Part shown: positions 20,638 to 33,313 of the stretch, piece by piece
Numbering within the stretch: position 1 is the stretch's first letter
Layout: every line of letters begins with the position of its first letter
Translations under genes and position numbers: made by a program
Source of the DNA: Phytophthora quininea
Taxonomy: Eukaryota > Oomycota > Peronosporomycetes > Peronosporales > Peronosporaceae
Length of the DNA stretch: 64,000 bases
Direction: 5' to 3'
Assembly (NCBI GenBank): GCA_011947345.1
Contig: JAAVTG010000688.1
Span: forward strand, 248,001 to 312,000
The notes under the pieces: generated by a model
The model's database searches: none
The model's input: the letters and a program-made list of their open reading frames with translations, nothing else
What the model was told of the DNA's origin: nothing

Positions 20638-21269
20638 CGCCAGCTGGGGGCCGAGTATGGCGAACGTCCAGCAAGATTGGGCGATCGGACAACGCCCGCA
20701 GAAACGGCTATGAAGCTATATTCTACAGACGGGGAAGTATCGTATTTATAATCGGAAAAGCGTAGGCAAGTGATCACTACTCGAAGGTTTGGGATATGAT
20801 TTGGGTATATTTGCTCAAATTTTGAGTGCGGGAAGGTCGGTCAAAGAAAGGACGCAGCCGTCGAGTCAGAACGCGGTACAGTTATTCAGTGACGACTCGA
20901 GACGCGCTGCTGTTGCTGCCCCCACCGCATTGCTGCTGCCAGCCGCGCCGGCGTCTGTGGAGGTTGTCGGCGATGAACGCACACGGTCGCTCTGTGCGAC
21001 GGCTGCAGCTGGGTCTAAAGGCGTGGCTCGGAAGTGGACATTGATGGGCTCTGCGTCGCTCTCGGAGCCGTCGACGGATCAATCGCATCCTTCCGCTCTG
21101 TCGAGAGTGAGGCCGGTTCCTGTCGCGCTTCCGACCGGACCGCTGGGCACCAAAGGGGTCATGTCTGGAACAGCGCCAATGCCAAGTTGGCGCTGCACCA
21201 ACGTGCTTTGAAGATGGCTACATGCGACGAGTCTCTAGTAAAGAAAGAAGATATTTTTGACGGAACGCC
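20638..21269. other. Intergenic between CesA and ankyrin gene
   Basis: Divergent promoters are expected here. The minus strand shows a TATA-like tract near 20735-20745. An open plus-strand frame at 20789-21211 has no recognisable content and overlaps the probable 5' leader of the ankyrin gene. Confidence 0.4.
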
Positions 21270-21959
21270 ATGGAGATTTCGTCGCTCATGGAGCAGCTCG
21301 CCGTCGACCTGGAGGCGCTCGTGGCCGCGTTCGCCTTCGACCTGGACGCTGCGGCGGCCAGCGGCCAGCTGAACGTCGTCAAGCTGCTGCTGCGAGAGCA
21401 GACCGCCCGTAACAGCCGAGCGATCAACTTGGCGGCTCGGAACGGTCACTTGGCCGTTGTGCGCGTCCTGCACGAGAGCGGGGTATGCGGCTGCTCCGCG
21501 CTCGCCATGAACATGGCAGCGGCCAATGGACATTTGGACGTGGTCAAGTTCCTCCACTCCCGTCGCAGCGAGGGCTGCACCAGTTACGCCATGGACGCGG
21601 CGGCGGCGAAAGGCCATCTAGACGTGGTCAAGTTCCTGCACTCGAACCGCACCGAAGGCTGCACCACTGCAGCGATGGACTTGGCGGCGGCACAGGGACA
21701 CTTGAAGGTGGTGCAGTTCCTGCACCGGAATCGCACTGAGGGCGCCACCGTGGCGGCGATCGACCGAGCCGCTCAAAACGGGCACTTGCAGGTCGTTCAG
21801 TTTTGCAAGGAAGCGAGGAGAGAGGGCTTCACCCAGCTGGCCATTCTGTGGGCCAGTGCTAACGGACACAAGGACGTTGTCAAGTATCTGCAGCCGTCCA
21901 GGGGCAGGAGGAGCGCGTTCGGAGCGCTGCTGGGCGACGGCCGCCTGCTGGTGTGTTGA
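21270..21959 (+). CDS. Ankyrin-repeat protein, 229 aa
   Basis: Uninterrupted frame starting at ATG 21270 (MEISSLMEQLAVDLEALVAA) and ending with TGA at 21957-21959. From about residue 25 it consists of roughly six ankyrin repeats of 33-36 residues, each with an A-A-x-G-H-L-x-V-V-x-F-L-H core (GHLDVVKFLHS occurs twice, GHLKVVQFLHR once). Such repeats bind other proteins. Proteins made only of this repeat type form large families in Phytophthora with no assigned function. The short C-terminal tail is basic then hydrophobic. There is no signal peptide or membrane segment, so it is probably cytosolic or nuclear. The upstream start could be earlier if a 5' exon exists; I saw no good splice site. 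Confidence 0.85.
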   Translation: MEISSLMEQLAVDLEALVAAFAFDLDAAAASGQLNVVKLLLREQTARNSRAINLAARNGHLAVVRVLHESGVCGCSALAMNMAAANGHLDVVKFLHSRRSEGCTSYAMDAAAAKGHLDVVKFLHSNRTEGCTTAAMDLAAAQGHLKVVQFLHRNRTEGATVAAIDRAAQNGHLQVVQFCKEARREGFTQLAILWASANGHKDVVKYLQPSRGRRSAFGALLGDGRLLVC

Positions 21960-22157
21960 CTCTGCAAGAAGGTGGTTGGTGGATATGTGCTATGAATGAA
22001 TCGCCGTTTTGTTGCATGGAAATCGAGCGTGAAAGACAACTGAGGAGAGAAGACGAACGAATCTCATCGTGGGAATGGGAACATTGGGGGAAAGCTATGA
22101 AAATGCTGGACAAACTACGACGGTCAGCTACGTATCCAAAAAGAAATGAAGACGCAC

Positions 22158-25100
22158 TCAGTCCAAAGCCTCGGCGTGCGCACCCGCGATCTCGTCGCCC
22201 AAGAAGATGTACGTGCTGTTGGATGGTGCCGAGTAGTCACTGGTGGTGTTGCTATAGGGGCATTCGCGCCAGTCTACGACCGCTGGGCAGCGAGTATCGC
22301 ACGTGTACGGGTCGTCCAAAATGACACGCGTGCGGGTCTGCAAGCCGTAGTCGTCGCAGCCGGTGGTCCAGCTGCCCCATGCGCTCATCGTGCAATTCAA
22401 GCCCGCGCACGAACCCGTTTCCGTCAGTGGGGGCAAGCGGTGCCGCCATTGCTCGCTGCTGTGACGATTTTACGCGTGTGAGAGCGCATCCCAGTGGTGC
22501 TAGCGCACTTGGTCCACGAAGACCACGCAGACACAACGCAATTGACCGCTGTCGACACCTTGCACGACGAAGTCTCCGACAGACTCGGGCACACGGCTCC
22601 ACCGTACATTGGGGTCACTGTGACTGCTCGCGTGTGAGTATAAGTCAGCGTGGTCGCATTGCACGCGGACCAAGGACCCCAGGCACCGACTTGACAGTTG
22701 ACGGGGTCGCAAACCATTGAGTTGGTTAGCGTTGGGCAGGCTGCTCCGCCGTACAGTGGATTGGTGGTCACTGTCCGAGTCTGCGTTTTCAATCCCGTGG
22801 TGGCGTTGCAAGCACTCCAAGAACCCCAGCAGTGACTTTACAGTCGACGGGGTCACAATACCCTTGGTCGGTCGTGCTCAGGCATGCGCTTCCGCCGTAC
22901 ATCGGTTGCACGTTAATTAAACGCGATCTGGTCTTGCTGCCCGTGGTGGGGTCACATGAACTCCAGTCTCCCCACGCACCCATGACACAATCGACCGAGT
23001 CGCATGTGGCCGTATCGTTGAGCGCCGGGCAGGGACTCCCGCCGTAGTTGTCCTTCTGTAGGATGTCACGGCGACGAGACTTGCAACCTGCGGTGGAGTC
23101 ACACGCGCCCCAGACGCTCCAGCCACTCACCACACAATTCACAGGATCGCACACAGCGTCCTGCGTGAGGTTGGAGCAAGGGAGCCCGCCATAGAGCGGA
23201 GCCACCGATATCGTGCGTGTTCTGGTCTTGACTCCGACGACGTCGTTGCACGGTCCGTAGTCGCTCCAGGGACTGAGCTGACAATTGACGGGGGAGCTTG
23301 GTCTGAATCTTGGGTGGGCCCGCAGGGAACACCTCCGCGCACTGCCGGTTGCAAGATGGCTCGGGTTCGCGTGCGAATACCAGTGATAGGATCGTAGTTA
23401 CCCCACGGCCCCCACGAGTCAAGAACGCAGTCAACCGGAGGGCATGCGGCGGTCTCCGTGAGAGCGGGGCAAGCCGATCCTCCGTACAGTGCGACTTGGG
23501 TGACTTGTCGAGAGCGTGACTTGGTAGCGTCTGCGTCCGTGCAGTTGGTCCAGTCTGTGAAGGGGGTCACTGCACACGGCACGGGGTCGCACGGTGCTGC
23601 TTGGATGAGGTTGGGGCACTTGCAGCCACCGTACAGGTCGACTTGCGTTACTGGTCTTGACCGATACTTTTGCGTGGCGATCGGGTCGCAAGCTCCCCAG
23701 TCACCCCAAGCACCCACCTTGCAATCCACAGGGTCACACGCCTTGGTTTTAACTGTTTGATCGCAGCCCTTGCCGCCGTACAACGGAACTTGGAGGACTG
23801 GGCGAGTTAGCGTACGGAGTCCTGAATTCGGGTCGCAAGCCGACCATGTTAGATCCCAATCGCCCACGACGCAGTCGACAGGGTCGCAAGTCGTCATATC
23901 TTCCAACGGTCCGCATGAAGCCCCGCCGTACAACGCCCTCTGGGTAACTGTGCGCGTGCGGGTTTTCTTCCCGCAGCTCGAATCGCACGGCGACCAATTT
24001 GACCAGGCGCTAGCCTGGCAATTCACAGCGTTGCATGGGACGTCTTCACGAGATGCGGGGCACGCGTTACCGCCATACAGGGCTGGCTGCACGACGGTCC
24101 GCGTGTGATACGAACTCGCGTCGGTGCCGTCGCTGTTGCATGTGGTCCAATCAGTCCAATTGCTCATGACGCAATTCACCGGGTCGCAAGCAGCTGATTC
24201 TTGTAATGGCGGACACGCAGATCCACCGTATTTCGGTGATACGGTGATTGTCCGTCTCCGCGTCTTGGTCTGAGCTGTCGGATTGCAACTTTCCCAAGGA
24301 CCCCACGAGCTGACAGCGCAGTGGATTGGGTCGCAGAGCAAGTCATTGGTCAAGTCTGGGCACGGGGCGCCATTGTACAGCGGCGGCTGGACTACAGAGC
24401 GAGATTTCGTTTTCTTGAAAGTGACATCGTCGCAGGCGCCGTAGTCGCTCCAATTGCCAACCTTGCAATCGACGGGGTCGCATGGAGTGGTGTCGGTAAG
24501 AGTGGGGCAGTCAACACCGCCGTGTCGAGAGATTATTGTCGCGGCGCGCTGTCGTGTGCGAAGTCCTGTGGTGGGATCGCAGACGCCGTAATCGCCCCAT
24601 GAGCCCACTTGGCAGTTGACTGGGGGCAAAGCACGTCTTGGGCGAGATCAGGACACGCCGTTCCTCCGTACAGGGCTGGCTGCGTCACAATTCGACTACG
24701 GTGCTGCTTGGGGTCGTCTGTATCGCACGATGTCCATGGAGTCCACTCGGAGACTGTGCACGCTACAGGATCACAGGGTTTATCCTGTACCAGCACTGGG
24801 CATGCCAATCCATCGTACAATGGCACTTGTGTCACGTTCCTCGACTGTGTGCGTCTACCTGTGGTGGGGTCGCAAGCGCCCCAGTCGCTCCAAGACGATA
24901 CAACGCAATTTACAGGCTCACACTTGGCTTCCGACACAACAGCGTCGCAATCCGCACCACCGTACATGGGTTTCTGCAAGATCGCTCGACGCTTGTAGCG
25001 CTTGCCGCAGGTGGCGTCGCAAGCGGTCCAATCGCCCCAGTTTGTGTCAACGATACAGTCCACTGGGTCACATGGCGCCAAGTCTTGGAGGGCTCCGCAG

Positions 25101-28100
25101 GCCGTGCCGTTGCGTTGGGGGTCGCGCGTAATTTGACGGTTGCGCTTTTTGGTTCCCGTCTTGTCGTCACAGGCTCCCCACGCGCCCCAGCTGCTGAGTT
25201 CGCAGTTTACTGGTGGGCAACCGCGAGTCTGCGTCAATACGTCACAGGCAGTTCCGCCACGTACGGCGTCTTGGGCTATCGATCTTGTGCGTGTTTGAAT
25301 GGGTGTGTCGTCGGTGCAAATACTCCAGTCAGTCCAAGCAGTCAGAGAGCAATCCACAGGAGGACAAGCCTTCTCTTCTTCCGTCCACGGACATGCCGTA
25401 CCACCGTATACCGGAGACGTAATAATTGGCCGCGATCTCGTTGTGGTGGGGGTGTCCGGTGTGCATGTCTTCCAGTCCGACCAATCTCCAACCACGCAGT
25501 CTACACCGGGACACAGATCCGTGTCCGCAAGCGATGGGCATTCGGTTCCACCACGCACCGCCGGCTGCACGATAGTGCGCTTGCGTGTTTTGATATAGGT
25601 GTCTGGGTCACAATTCCCCAGTCTCCCCAGTCGCTCACCGTGCAGTTAATTGCTTGGCACGGTTGAATGTCGACGAGTGCGGGGCACAGTCCGGTTGCCA
25701 GAGTATTGTCAATGTCGGGGTTACCGCACGTTGATGGTGGCGGAGGTTGCTGGATGACATTTCGTGTTCGAGACTGGGTGGGCGTATCAACCGTGCAGAT
25801 CGACCAGTCGCTCCAGTCGGTGACTAAACATTTCAGACAGCTTCGCGTTTGATTGAGTGGGGGCACGCCAAACCTCCGAAGGATGGCGAAACACGGACCG
25901 TTCGAGTTCGTGTCTGGAGGTTGCTAACTGGATCACAGTCGGTCCACGGGCTCCAAACGCTCACGCCGCAGTTGACAGCGTCGCAAGCCTTGATCTCTTG
26001 CAGCGGCGGACACGGTTGGCCATTCCCACGCGCCGGTTTGTCGACGGTGCGAGTCCGTGTGCGGTTTCCGTTGGCATCACAAGAGCCGAAGCTGGACCAG
26101 CCAGTTACGGTGCAATCACGAGGTGGGCATGGGTCCGTTTGGGATAGCGCTGGACAGGCCTTGCCTTTGTTTTTCGGCTGAACGAGAACCGAGCGATACT
26201 TGGTGTGGGTCCAAGCGGTGTCATCGCAATCGCAGTAAGAACCCCAGTCGGAAACTTGGCAGTCAATGTCGAGTTGGCAGGTCTTCGTCTCGTTGAGCGT
26301 CGGACATGCCTTGCCGCCATTTGGCGCTTGCAGGACGCTGCGCGTTCGAGTCTTGGTGAGAGTAGTTGGGTCGCACGTGGTCCAATTCCCCAGACATCGA
26401 CCGCGCAGTCCACAACTTGGCAGCCATCCGTGTCCGTTAATGGCGGACATTTAGCTCCCTTGCCTGTCCGAGGAGTGACCACTGCGCGTGTACGTTTACG
26501 TTGCATGGTTCTCTTACAACATGATCCCCAGGCGCTCCAGTCTCCCACTTGACAGTCAACACTTGGGATGCAGCTACGTGTTTGCTGAAGACTTGGGCAA
26601 GCGTTTCCGCCGGGACCTGCCAGCTGAGTAACATTGCGACTTCGAGTTTGAGTGTTTGATGCCGGATCACACGTTGAGTAGTCCGACCAGTCGCTGACTT
26701 TGCAGTCGACCCGCTTCGGACAACAAGGTTGTGTGCCCTGAAGAGCTGGACAGCATCTACCACCATTTGCTGCAGCGGTGACGATACTTCGGTTGTGTAC
26801 ACGAACGCGAAGGTCGGGGTCGCAGACTCCCCAGTCGCTCCAATCACTCACGACGCAGTCCACTTTCACGACCGGTCTCTCTTCCATGAGTGGTGGACAT
26901 GCGAGACCGCCGTCAGGCTGCTGGAGGACAGTTCGGAAGCGACGCTCCTTGCTCTTGTTGTCCCCGCAAGGTACAAACGGCGACCAGGAGCTGACGATGC
27001 AGTCTGAAGGTACACAGTCTTGGTCTTCTAGGAGGTTGGGACACTTGGCGCCACCGTAGCTGGCCGGGGTGATCATCGACCGGTAACGTGAGCGCTTCTT
27101 CGTCAGTGGGCAGCATCCTCCCCATGCAGACCAGTCACCCACTTTGCAGTCCACCGGATCGCAAGCAGCTTCTTGCACGAGGCTTGGGCAATCAGCGCCA
27201 CCGTAAGTAGCAGCAATCGTCACCGTACGTCGACGAGTGCGCGTTCCAGTTGTGGCCGAGCAAGCACTCCAACAGCCCCAATCGCTCACTTGGCAAGGTA
27301 CCGGAGCGCATGCCACTGCTTGAGTCAGTGCCGGGCAAACTGCCCCACCATCTTGGGGCGAAGTCACGACGGAGCGCGAGCGTGAGCGCTGTTGGGAGAC
27401 CGGGTCGCAGGCAGAGTAAGGGCCCCAATCGCTTACCACGCAATCCACTTTGACGGCGGGTACGGTCTCCTGCAATGGCGGGCAAGTCTGACCGCCGTCG
27501 CAGTTTATCAGAATGGTGCGCTGACGGCATTTACTGTTGCCATTCAGCACGTATGGGCCCCAAGGGCTCACTTGGCAGTCAGTCGGGTTGCAGTTCTGCT
27601 GGTCGATGAGAGGTGGGCATACCGTGCCGCCATACTTGGCCGGGGTGATCACGGTTCGGGAGCGTTGACGTATTTTGGCCGGTGTGCAGGACCCCACGGA
27701 CTCCAGTCGCTGACTTGGCACGGCACCGGATCACATGGACCATAGTCCTCCAGCGTTGGGCACGCAGCACCGACGCCGATGGGCTGTTGAGTGACGACTC
27801 TTGTACGCTTGCGGGTCATCGTCCCGTCGTCACACGCTCCATAGGGACTCCAGGCACTCACCTGGCAGTCTCCGCAGGTGACGTATTCTTCCAATGCCGG
27901 GCAGTCCGCACCACCATCCTTGGCGGGAGTAACGATCGTCCGGGTGCGTCGACGTTGACCACCCGGTGGGCAACCTGCAGCACTGGCGGCGTCCCATGCC
28001 CACGCGCTCACTTTGCAGTCCACAGGTTGGCAGCGTTGTTCATCGTACAGTGGTGGGCATGCAGCCCCGCCATCGCAAGGGAGCGCTACCGTTCGTTTCC

Positions 28101-29363
28101 GACGCTTGTATCGCAGCCCGTCGGTATCTTTGGTAAAGTATTCGAATGGGCTCCAATCGGTGACGGTGCAATCTTGTGGTGTGCATGCCTGGTTGTCCAC
28201 CAACAACGGGCAAGGGGTGCCGCCGTAGTACGGGGTCGTTATCACACTGCGAGATCGCTGGCGTTGCAGCGTAGTCGGGCTGCACGATCCCCACGTAGTC
28301 CAATTCCCCACCACACAAGCAATGGGGTCGCATGGTGCGGTGTCAATCAGTGCCGGGCAATCCGCGCCACCGTTAGCAGCGGAAGTAGCGACTACTCTCG
28401 TTCGAGACTTTGTGCCGGTGATTGGGTTGCAGTCAGAGAAAGCAGTCCAAGGACCAACAACACAATCCACACAAGGCACCGATTCCTGAAGAGCAGGACA
28501 CGCCGCCCCACCGTCTTGTGGCTGTGTCACGATAATGCGAGAGTGGGGTCGAAGTTTCGTGTTGGGGTCACATACTCCAGTCCAGGCCCACGGACTTACC
28601 GCGCAGTCCACAGGATTGCACGCAGTGTCTTCGACCAACGGGGACACGGTGCTCCTCCGTCGGGTTGGCAAGTGATGGCACGAGTCCGAGTCTTCCTGCT
28701 GCCCAAGATCTTGTACGGACTCCACGGGCCGACGGCGCAGTCCATGGGACTGCAGGACTGGGTTTCTTGCAGAGCAGGACACGCCGTCCCGCCGTACAGA
28801 GGCACCGTCGTCACCACTCGAGTGTGGGTCTTCTTGCCGTTGAGGCAGATGCTCCACAACGTCCAGTCTCCGACAACGCAGCTGACTGGGTCACAAGGCA
28901 CACTCTCGGTGAGTGCGGGACAAGCGGCCCCGCCGTCCTGAGCCGGCAGAGTGACGACGCGTGTGTGGGTCTTCTTGCCACACTTGGGGTCACAGTCAGT
29001 GAAGTTGGACCAGGCCGACACTTGGCAGTCCTGGCGCACACATGGCTGGGTGTCTTCCAAGGACGGACAAACTTTTCCGCCGTTGGTGGGCCATGTCACC
29101 ACTTGACGACGACGGGTCTTGGTCTTGCTGCTGGCAGTACAAATGCTGAAATCGCTCCAATCTCCGACCATGCAGTCGGTCGACGAGGTGAAGGAACCAT
29201 AAGCTGGTGAGGGGCCGTAGGCGGTGGACTGGCCGTAGGCAGAGTTCTGCACGACCGATCCGATGATCGAAGATATCAATCCGTCTTGCTCGGCTCGTAT
29301 TGGTGTGGTGGACAGCACCAAAGCCGCCACCGCTAGGGCGAGGCGAGGTGGATGTAGGAGCAT
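22158..29363 (-). CDS. Vsv1: Secreted thrombospondin type 1 repeat adhesin (Vsv1-like)
   Basis: Starts at ATG 29363 with a signal peptide (MLLHPPRLALAVAALVLSTT) followed by a short Tyr/Ser/Gly-rich linker, then TSP1 repeats of about 50 residues, each with C-x-V-x-x-W-x-x-W/Y-x-x-C, a basic T-R-x-R strand, YGG/DGG-x-x-CP-x-L and C-x-P-x-x-C. I count 47 repeats to the TGA at 22158. Protein of about 2,400 residues. From memory, P. cinnamomi PcVsv1, secreted from zoospore ventral vesicles at encystment to glue spores to the host, also has 47 TSP1 repeats, so orthology is likely. Nine frame changes (near 28640, 27693, 26390, 25861, 25617, 24624, 23292, 22826, 22431) each equal one missing base, eight of them in a run of four or five C or G. 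No internal substitution stop was seen. These are most likely assembly errors. Confidence 0.92.
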
Positions 29364-29899
29364 ACTGCGAGTCGAGAGGTGACGATGCACGCGAAAGCTA
29401 CGCGAGACGTGTTGGCGCTGGTCTCCCTCGAGGACTCCTTTTCGGGAATGGGTAGCGCTGGAGATCTTGATGCTGGTCAAAGCAGAGAAGAGATCTTGAC
29501 GTGGGGGCGCCGCGACCGTCCGTTTGATTGGCATCGCCGCCATGCTTGTCATTTTTGAGTGGCATGAAGATTTTTGAAAGGCATGACCAGTCGCGCACGA
29601 AGCGGCGCGATCTTGCCGTTGACAAGCATCGAAGTTGAAGAGCTTCTTGCCAAGATAGGCGCGATGGCGATCAAACCCGAATACGCTTGGTGGTCGCGTA
29701 TAGCTTGGAAACCGGAGTGGAGGGACGCAGGGTAAGTGTTGGCGGTGGTGAAGATGTCTCTGATGTCATTGAATTGGCGCCAAGAGGATCGAGTTGTTGA
29801 TGTGAAGCAAAAGGACAGTGCTTGTGTTGCTAGTAGCTAGACGAGAATTGGACATCTTGCTAACGTGATTTGCATTTGATACATGTACAATGAACAACA
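29364..29899. other. Upstream region of Vsv1
   Basis: Vsv1 5' region meeting the 3' end of the convergent-side membrane gene. No clear Inr-FPR element and no other gene seen. Confidence 0.4.
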
Positions 29900-31675
29900 T
29901 CATTTATGTTGTAGCCACTGGAAGCGAAGAGTAAAGTCCGCACCTAGAAACAAAAGAGCATCTCAATCAGCAACAAAGAAGTGATAACGTTCAGAAAGCA
30001 AGACGTACCCAAATGTTCGAGCTCGTATGTCAATAAACTGAAACTCGTAAAACACAATGCTGCCTGGACAAACACATATTGGTTCTCCAGAACAAAGGCA
30101 ACCTGGTACAACGGGGAGAAAGCGAACTTGCGCTGCAGTAGCTTGTTGAACGCCACAAAAGTGCCGACTTCAAGCAAAGCATAGAGCAAAATGTTTCCCA
30201 CTGCAACAATGTTCCAACTTCCTGCGCCTCCTGGGTAGTATACTGCGTTTGGAAGCACGTGTAGTACGGACTTGTACACCACATACATGAGCGGAATAGC
30301 GCATTCGACGTATTCGACGAGACCAAGGTACTCGCAGTGAAATAATGTCTGTAGTCCTTGAGTCACCAAATTGTCAGCGCCGCGTATTGACCGGGTCGAG
30401 CTGTTGGAAGCATTATTCCGATTGGGTTGCATTGGGTCCCCAAGTGGCCTAACTTCTGCGCGTTGAGGTAGACGCTTCTGTTCGGGAGGACAGTCGGTTG
30501 TGAGTGGAGCATGGTGTTGCGAGTTGAGCTTTTCGACAGATTTCAAGGCTTCCACTCGCTCTTGAGGAAGATGATGAGGTAGACAAGCCCAGAGTCGAAC
30601 GTCTGGCAGGCCCCCTGTTGGATATGTTTTCGGGTTTCTAGTAATGGCGAGAAGAAAATCTAACAAGACCATTTGGTCTGCTTGCTTATCAACTTCATCG
30701 TTCACACCGTGATGTCTCGAGTTTTGCACCAAAGCGTACAGTGATTTAGCATTCATACGGACCTCTCGAAACTCCAGACCAGATTGCAGCACGTCGACAG
30801 CTATGACCAACGCTGATACACTGGCGGAAGATGAGCTGTACATGCACACGGACACGAAAAGCGAGCTGAAGAAATCCACAATAAAGGCCACCATCTGCGG
30901 CATGTAGTCCTCTAACTGCCTCGTTGAGCGCACCATGAACTTTTTCGCTGCGAATTTCCACATCACGAGTAATAACGTAGTGGGTCCTTGATATCTCGCT
31001 GGAACGTGATCGTAGAGAACTTTCAGGATGGGAAACATTGCCATCACCAACCCGTGAGCAGCTAAATAGTCGCGGAAGATCCTCAAGCGTTGTCGACACG
31101 GTGAGTGACGCGTAAACGGTTCCTTTCCCAACACGAGGACCAACATCATCACAATGAAAATCATACTTGGAAAGAATCCGAGCTGAAACATGAACGGCAC
31201 CGGAAACCCAATCGTACTCGCCAGCGCGATAAAAATCCCGTGAAACCAGCGGTCGTGCCCGCTGCGATCAGTACAATTTTCTTTGTCGTTAGGAGCAGCG
31301 CTGGCACAATTTGGTTCAACATGGAAGTTCACTGATGTTCAGTATGAAAGCCATTGTACTGAGACGGACCCACAAAACCCAATTTGCTCTCCACCCGTCC
31401 GATGGAGGACGCAAAGGTAGACATTCTAAAAGCACGCTGACCAGCAAGGCCGGCGCTGGGGTGAGAAAACACACTAGAAATACGCGGATTGTGGACGTCG
31501 TTTGGCAGTAGAGCTGCAGACTTTCGAGGCGTTCGATCGAGTACTTTCCCTGCCGACCCACTTGGATGTCGCTCCATTTGTGATCAAGCTGCGAAAACGC
31601 TCTCCGAAGATAACTCGCTCTCTTGGACGACGCACTTGCCTGGCGGACCAACGGGTGCACCTGGGTCGCTGACAT
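29900..31675 (-). CDS. Multi-spanning membrane protein family, copy 1
   Basis: Starts at ATG 31675 (MSATQVHPLVRQASASSKRA). About eight or nine hydrophobic segments are visible, beginning with FLVCFLTPAPALLVSVLLE near residue 65. A GT-AG intron of 65 bases (29944-30008) precedes a last exon ending FQWLQHK and TGA at 29900. The protein would be about 570 residues. I recognise it as an oomycete-type paralogous family but know no function. One base is missing near 31334 compared with the other copies, which moves the frame into the one used downstream; this removes the hydrophobic stretch encoded by the other copies there. Closely related copies lie at 36941, 39043 (truncated) and 60628. The 5' flank back to about 31800 matches the flank of the copy at 39043. 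Confidence 0.75.
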
Positions 31676-33313
31676 TCTTCGTGCTGCCCCAGTCGTGAAA
31701 CGACGGCAGAAAATAGCGCGTCAAACGGAATGATTGATTTGGAAATGGCGAGGAAATGATGAACCGTACGACGTACTAGCAATTACAGCTGCTACTCTGT
31801 TTTACTACCGAAACTACCTGGTCCATTTGGTATTGAACAAAGCTGCAATGAATGAAAGGAATCGAATCTCATCGGCTTACTGGGCGAAGCACTAGTTTGT
31901 TTTTGCTCCTTCTCGTAATTGCTGAATATTTTCTCGCTGCATGGTTTCGTGAGCTGGCCCAAATGCTGTTCCACCAAGATGTTAGCGCTCCTGGGCGTGG
32001 AAAAATGCAACGTCCTCACCATTTTTTACGGCCATCCAAATTCCCACTGCCCGCTTTGCTCGAGAATCCATGCGACCACCATTTACCGCATATTAGTCGT
32101 GGTCCTACAGAAAGAACCACACGCATGCTGTAAATCAAACAGGGGTGCTTAAACTACAGACTTTAACCCCTCACCGAGCTTTGTCAGAAACCTCTGTGTC
32201 GCCCCAAGGGATTTATCCACCGTTGATCTTGCTCTAGAAAAGATGGACTGCTTCGCATTTTCACACTTGTGTTCCTTCCGGCCGGGGTTGTGATACCTTT
32301 GAGGCTGGACTTGCGCGGTCTCACCTACATCGGACGAGGCAACAATGTCAACCCGCATTGGCAGTCACAGACCCAAGCGCTCGCCACTTCCTCGGTGCTA
32401 AATGGTTTAACACTTCGGGCCGATCACTCGTGTGAAGCAGGAATTGCTGTGTCTGGCGAAAGACGGTTTGACGGCCGCGAGTTCTACCGAAACATGGACG
32501 AATTGAGTTCAGGCGAGGGGTTCCACGAACCACTTGGCGATTGCGATGGAGCTTGCAGCCGTACAGCGCAAACTGTTTGCAATCGAGCAAAAGTTTCCAT
32601 GTAATCGGCAAACAGCCTGCGTCCCCGTCCCAATCTCTGGATTCTGGTCAATACTCGCCGAGTTCAAGACCCAGTCCCGAACGGGTCCCAGCTGACAAAG
32701 CCTTGCGCTTGTCGCTCCCGCTTGATTCCTGCCCTAGCAGCACGAGTGCTGCCGGTGCTAGCAGTCGGAATCAGACTGCTTCGTGGCGTGCTGGGCCTCT
32801 TAGTCAGATAACTCACGGCTCGGCCGACCGTGACAGGCCTTTCGTCACGTGCGTGCTTCGCACCGCAATCGTCTGAGCGCTTTTTCGGCGGTGCGAAGTG
32901 CTCGGCGGTGCGTTCGATGTTCGAGTGCAGCGGCGGACGTAACAGCATTGCGCCGCTATTTGGTTCATCGCCTTGTCACGCCACCTGCGAGGCGGGCGAG
33001 ATCAACTGCGAGTCGGCGAGGCACGATGGCACGGGCTCAAGCCTTGTGGATCGGAGCACAACGCGATCTCGAGACGTGCGTCACCCCTTTCCAAGGGCTC
33101 CTCCCCGCTTCCCACACGTCGGAAATCAGCTCCAAACGCTGCGGCAATCAGCCGAACAATAGGCCCAGCCGCAGAGAGATCCGTTCATTCATGAAGTTTC
33201 GCAGTCGTGGCGACACCCAGCTCGCGACGGCCTTTCTTCGAGGCTTGAAACCCCAGCAAACAACACACCGCGTTTCGCTTCGTGGCTGCTGCGCCCGAGT
33301 AGTATAGATCGCG
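31676..33313. other. Intergenic, 1.6 kb, no gene recognised
   Basis: The first 130 bases are homologous (inverted) to 38930-39042 upstream of the truncated copy. The rest holds only short overlapping frames on both strands without known motifs. TTCATTCATGAAGTTTC at about 33184-33202 loosely resembles an oomycete initiator for the gene starting at 33314. Confidence 0.4.

Noticed and set aside
20789..21211. Separate gene upstream of the ankyrin gene
   Set aside because: Composition is low-complexity and overlaps other frames equally; more likely 5' leader or promoter sequence.
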